64,000 bases of DNA from FEN-299 sp963717945 (GTDB lineage Bacteria > Acidobacteriota > Vicinamibacteria > Vicinamibacterales > Fen-181): assembly GCA_963717945.1 (NCBI GenBank), contig CAVQXT010000003.1:62001-126000 (forward strand). The letters are read 5' to 3'. Below are positions 60,607 to 64,000 of the stretch, piece by piece. The translations under genes were made by a program, and so were the position numbers. Every line of letters begins with the position of its first letter. The first letter of the stretch is position 1. The notes below the pieces were generated by a model. It was not told where the DNA came from and ran no database searches. It was given only the letters and a program-made list of their open reading frames with translations.

Positions 60607-61857
60607 TCAGTCCTCGTAGAACGCGCGGGTCTTCACTTCGACGAGCAGCTCGCGAAGTACCCGGATGGCGTCGGCGGCGCGCCGAACGTCGAACTCGGTC
60701 AGGCGGTCGGAGAGCGCACAGGCGTCCTCCCCGGCGCCGCCGGCCGCGTGGCCGCCCGCGCCCTCGATTTCCGCTAGCGCAGCGCGCGTCTCCGTCTCGA
60801 AGGCGCTCCAGGTCCCCCGAACCAGGTCCACGCTCGGACGGTAGCGGTAGTCCACCAGTTTCGCGAGCTCGGCGAAGAGCCAGTAGGCCGAGTCGGGGCT
60901 GTATCGGCCGTCCGCGCACGCGTAGTGCGGCTCGATGCGCGACATGCCGACGTGGAACGGCACGAAGACGCCCGTGAGCGACGTGGAAAGGCAGCACCAC
61001 ATGAGGTGCGAAATCCGGGCGGTGGCGCCGGCGCGAGGCTCGACGACGGTGCATGCCTCGGTGTTCAGCCTCGCGATGGTGCGCACCCCGGTCCCGAAGG
61101 GAGAGCCGTCCGGTCTCTCTCGATAGAGCGGCGTGCCCTCGTACACCTCGCGCAGGAGCGCCATCAGCGCCGGCACGCTCACCGTGGGCAGCGCGGACAG
61201 CCGGAGATCGAGGAACTCGTGGCGGTCGAGGTTGTAGCGATCCTGCTGGTTAGTCGGGTCTCCGAACGAGTCGGCGAAACCGGGAATCCGGTAGCAGTTG
61301 GCGCGCACCGACACTTCGTCGTCGCCGACACGCTGTGCCGCCCAGTGCCCCTCCCTGGCCAGCTCCACCCACCACGCCTCGTCCGGGTCGGCGACCGCGA
61401 TCATCGTCCCGGAGTCGCAACTCAGGCCGCGGCGCTCGCACGTCTCTCCCAAGAGGGCGACGCCTTCACCCGCGTTCGTCGCCCGCTCCAGGACGAGCTG
61501 CAGGAACTCGGTCCAGATGACGCCGCCCGGGACGACGTCGAACATCGTCGATTCCGGCACGCCGCGCATCATCGACATGTTGTTCGCCACGGCCACACCA
61601 TGCTCGTTGACGCCCGAGGTGTGATCGCCCGGGTAGTGGCGCTTGTCGAAGACTCTCGTGCAGACGTGCCTGGCCAGGCGGCCGGGCTGGGCGAGGTCCC
61701 CTCCCGAGTGAAGCGGAAACCGTTCCCCAGGGGCGACGTCACGCGCGGGCACGACCGACATCCGGTGCGCGGAGTTCTTCCCCAACTCCTCGCTGTGCGC
61801 CACGAGGACCCGGCCGGTCGCGCTGCGGTTCTTGCCGACGACGATGGTTGTGCACAC
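60607..61857 (-). CDS. C69 family dipeptidase (PepD-like Ntn hydrolase)
   Basis: 416 residues. The protein starts MCTTIVVGKNRSATG, so cysteine 2 becomes the N-terminal nucleophile once methionine is removed, as in the C69 family. HSEELGKNSAHRM, GVNEHGVAVANNMSM and VADPDEAWWVELA are further matches. There is no signal peptide, so it acts in the cytoplasm. It starts 21 bases after the M14 gene in the same operon. Confidence 0.88.
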   Translation of the reverse strand: MCTTIVVGKNRSATGRVLVAHSEELGKNSAHRMSVVPARDVAPGERFPLHSGGDLAQPGRLARHVCTRVFDKRHYPGDHTSGVNEHGVAVANNMSMMRGVPESTMFDVVPGGVIWTEFLQLVLERATNAGEGVALLGETCERRGLSCDSGTMIAVADPDEAWWVELAREGHWAAQRVGDDEVSVRANCYRIPGFADSFGDPTNQQDRYNLDRHEFLDLRLSALPTVSVPALMALLREVYEGTPLYRERPDGSPFGTGVRTIARLNTEACTVVEPRAGATARISHLMWCCLSTSLTGVFVPFHVGMSRIEPHYACADGRYSPDSAYWLFAELAKLVDYRYRPSVDLVRGTWSAFETETRAALAEIEGAGGHAAGGAGEDACALSDRLTEFDVRRAADAIRVLRELLVEVKTRAFYED

Positions 61858-61878
61858 GGAGGTGCTCCTGCCTGGGGC

Positions 61879-62727
61879 TCACGCGCCGAAGAACGCGTCG
61901 AGCACCGCCACGTACACCTCGACACGCCCGGCGAGCGGCGGTTGGTCGGGCGCGTGCAGCAGGTTCTCGACGGTGATGACCGGCGTGCAGCCGAGCCGCC
62001 GGGCGAGCAGTTCGTCGATGGACCCGTCGGCGCTGTCGACAATCGCGCCGTCCACGATCTGCTCGCCGAACCGCGTGACACCGCTCCGCACCAGGGGCAA
62101 AGCCGATCCCGCCAGGCAGCCGCGCACGCGGCGGCTGACCGGGTGATCGGAGGCGCCGTCGCCGATGAAGTACATGTACGAGCCGAACCCGTCGAACCGG
62201 TACTCCGGCGCCTCGTAGATCGGGTCTTCGTGAAGGTCGAGGACGCGGGCGCCCGGCCGGATGCCCGCCCGCCAGACGACGAAATCGGTGATCGCGCCCG
62301 CTTCGGGACAGGCAGGCGCGGGAGTGCGGCCCAGAAGATGGTCGCTGTCCGACACGCTCTGTCCCGCGGGGCCGTAGCGCGCGTGGTGAAGGTAGCCCCA
62401 GGGATTGAGAAGCGGCATCACGAGCAGTCCGAGGCCGCGGCCGAGCTCGAGGAGGCGCGGCACGTAGCGCGCGAGCGCCATGGCCCCGGCCGGCTCGCGG
62501 CCGTGGATGCCGCCGATGAGGACGACGTCCACGTCCGCGGCGCTGGCGTACGCGCGGATCGGCAGGGCGCCTCCAGAGGGCGCCGGCTGGCTGGCGATTT
62601 CCGTTTCCTGCCACCCGGCAGCGCGGAGCGTGTCCAGGCACGTGAGGATCTCCGCGATCGGAGGGCGGCCGTCTCCCGACGGAGGGACGACGCGGCAGTC
62701 GGACGGCAACGCCGGGCGCAGGTTCAC
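61879..62727 (-). CDS. M14 zinc hydrolase (succinylglutamate desuccinylase/aspartoacylase-like)
   Basis: 282 residues. Zinc ligands are seen in GGIHGREPAG (His, Glu) and LDLHEDP (His), and a late glutamate in VITVENLLHAPDQPP. Members remove acyl groups from amino acids or trim peptides. The GTG start at 62727 has AGAGGA 8 bases upstream. It sits 17 bases after the aminotransferase and 21 before the C69 gene, so the set could release and transaminate an acyl- or peptidyl-bound amino acid. Confidence 0.82.
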   Translation of the reverse strand: MNLRPALPSDCRVVPPSGDGRPPIAEILTCLDTLRAAGWQETEIASQPAPSGGALPIRAYASAADVDVVLIGGIHGREPAGAMALARYVPRLLELGRGLGLLVMPLLNPWGYLHHARYGPAGQSVSDSDHLLGRTPAPACPEAGAITDFVVWRAGIRPGARVLDLHEDPIYEAPEYRFDGFGSYMYFIGDGASDHPVSRRVRGCLAGSALPLVRSGVTRFGEQIVDGAIVDSADGSIDELLARRLGCTPVITVENLLHAPDQPPLAGRVEVYVAVLDAFFGA

Positions 62728-62744
62728 GCGTCGTTCCTCTCTGA

Positions 62745-64000
62745 CTATCCGGCAACACCCTGCGCTCGGGCTTCGTCGAGGCTGGCGTTCAGGATGGTCA
62801 TCGCCTCCTCGACATCGGCCGCCGACGCCATCAGCGGCGGCATGAAGCGAATCGTGCTCGCCCCGCACGGCAGGAGCAGCAGGCCGTTCCGGAACGCCTG
62901 TCGCACCACGGCCTCCGAGAACGGGCCGGCCGGCTCCTTCGACAGCCGGTCCTTCACCAGTTCCACGCCGAGGAACAGCCCCTTGCCCCGCACGTCGCCG
63001 ATTTCCGCGTGGCCTACCTGTAGCTCTCGCAACCGGGCGAGGAACATCTCGCCCACTCGCGCCGCGTTCGCCGCGTACTCGCGCTCGACGAGGTCGAGCG
63101 TGGCGAGCGCGGCCGCGCAGCAGATCGGATTGCCGCCGTAGGTGTTGCCGTGCGCGCCGCGCGGCCAGGCCTGCATCAGGCTGCGGCGCGCGAGCATCAC
63201 CCCGATCGGCATCCCGCTGCCCAACCCTTTTGCCAGCGTCAGGATGTCGGGCTTCACGCCCCAGTGCTCGCAGGCGAACATGCGCCCCGTCCGGCCGACG
63301 CCGGTCTGCACCTCATCGAGGATGAGCAGGATTCCGTGCCGGTCGCAGAGTTCGCGCAGTCCCTGGAGGAAGCCGTCGGGCGGCACCAGGTAGCCGCCTT
63401 CCCCCTGGAGGGGCTCCACCATGATGGCCGCCACTTCATCGGCCGGGACGTTGCTCCGGAAGAGGACGTGCTCGATGTAGTCCAGGACGGCCCTGCCCTG
63501 GTCATCGCCCGCGAACAGCGGCCGATAGGCGTTCGGATACGGCACGTGCGTCACGCCGGGCATCGTCGGTGAAAAGCGCTTCTGCTGGGTGTACTTGCTC
63601 GACGTGAACGCGAGCGACCCCATCGTGCGCCCGTGGAAGCCGCCGAGAAAGCCGATGAACCGGCTGCGCCCGGTGGCGTACCGGGCGAGCTTGAGCGCCG
63701 CCTCGACCGCCTCGGTCCCCGACTGGCAGAAGAAGCTCATGGCCGGCTCCGGCATCGGCGCCAGGCCCGAGAGACGTTCCGCCAGCCGCGTCTGCCCCTC
63801 GTGCCAGAAGTCGCTCGAGATATGGAGGAACCGGCCCGCGGCCGCCTCGATGGCCGAGACGACCTCCGGGTGGCAGTGGCCCGTGCTGCAGACGGCGATC
63901 CCGGCCGCGAAGTCGAGGAAGCGGTTGCCGTCCACGTCCCAGACCTCGCAGCCGCGTCCGTGCGACATCACGAACGGATAGTCGCGCGGGTACGAAGGCG
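62745..64000 (-). CDS. Class III PLP aminotransferase (GABA/acetylornithine type), 5' end outside the window
   Basis: At least 417 residues; the frame is open through the window edge (PSYPRDYPFVMSHG), so the true start lies beyond 64000. Matches are VWDVDGNRFLDFAAGIAV, GTEAVEAALKLAR, LILDEVQTGVGRTG, the PLP lysine in LTLAKGLGSGMPIG, and TYGGNPICCAAALA. It transfers an amino group from an omega-amino acid such as 4-aminobutyrate or ornithine; the exact substrate is not clear. First known gene of the operon. Confidence 0.92.
   Translation of the reverse strand, partial: PSYPRDYPFVMSHGRGCEVWDVDGNRFLDFAAGIAVCSTGHCHPEVVSAIEAAAGRFLHISSDFWHEGQTRLAERLSGLAPMPEPAMSFFCQSGTEAVEAALKLARYATGRSRFIGFLGGFHGRTMGSLAFTSSKYTQQKRFSPTMPGVTHVPYPNAYRPLFAGDDQGRAVLDYIEHVLFRSNVPADEVAAIMVEPLQGEGGYLVPPDGFLQGLRELCDRHGILLILDEVQTGVGRTGRMFACEHWGVKPDILTLAKGLGSGMPIGVMLARRSLMQAWPRGAHGNTYGGNPICCAAALATLDLVEREYAANAARVGEMFLARLRELQVGHAEIGDVRGKGLFLGVELVKDRLSKEPAGPFSEAVVRQAFRNGLLLLPCGASTIRFMPPLMASAADVEEAMTILNASLDEARAQGVAG

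Overview
This is a very GC-rich bacterial chromosome segment with tightly packed genes on both strands. Its gene content points to an Acidobacteriota genome, most likely of the Vicinamibacteria type; this is an inference from family content, not from a marker gene. Supporting features are a giant TonB receptor with an N-terminal carboxypeptidase-regulatory-like domain, many secreted or cytoplasmic peptidases (P1/S58, M20, M19, S9, C69, M14), several sigma/anti-sigma pairs, a CheB-CheR-PAS-kinase fusion, and squalene (hopanoid-precursor) genes. No tRNA, rRNA, CRISPR array, prophage or transposase was seen.

Layout. 1-8 kb: TonB receptor with a clear terminator, P1 peptidase plus alpha/beta hydrolase, a DUF1684 lipoprotein and an M20 dipeptidase. 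8-12 kb: the CheB/CheR/kinase fusion and peptide deformylase. 12.6-17.8 kb: a minus-strand operon pduO-hpnC-hpnD-hpnE-thiI with overlapping start/stop codons; hpnC carries a large in-frame insertion made of repeats. 17.9-25.7 kb: mutY, ygfZ, a hydrolase plus FHA pair, a divergent metallo-hydrolase/threonine dehydratase pair, a pseudokinase and an SDR. 25.7-28.6 kb: two sigma factors and an anti-sigma protein. 28.7-32.1 kb: lpd, E2 and lipB (lipoylation and 2-oxoacid dehydrogenase parts). 32.3-43.2 kb: NtrC-type regulator, HU, queF, Smr, a set of small stress or unknown genes, an XRE regulator with a recognisable promoter and operator, then ECF sigma, anti-sigma and a HEAT-repeat protein. 43.3-48.1 kb: M19 dipeptidase, threonine aldolase and S9 peptidase. 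48.1-54.7 kb: a defence-like island with a SNF2-type helicase and an N6-adenine methyltransferase, both broken by single-base shifts and flanked by an iteron-like array and a large palindrome. 54.7-64 kb: panE-tauE-DUF1634, an ICMT-like methyltransferase, an aldehyde dehydrogenase, and a minus-strand peptide/amino-acid operon (class III aminotransferase, M14 hydrolase, C69 dipeptidase, YfcC transporter).

The most unusual property of the window is its load of short dispersed palindromic repeats. At least five families recur: REPIN-like doublets, 26-30 bp perfect hairpins with a compensatory base-pair change, and three other palindromes. They sit between genes, but several lie inside reading frames (hpnC, two anti-sigma genes, the mutY tail, the helicase C-terminus). 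Many genes without a Shine-Dalgarno sequence have a TATAAT-like hexamer 7-10 bases before the start codon, which suggests leaderless transcription.
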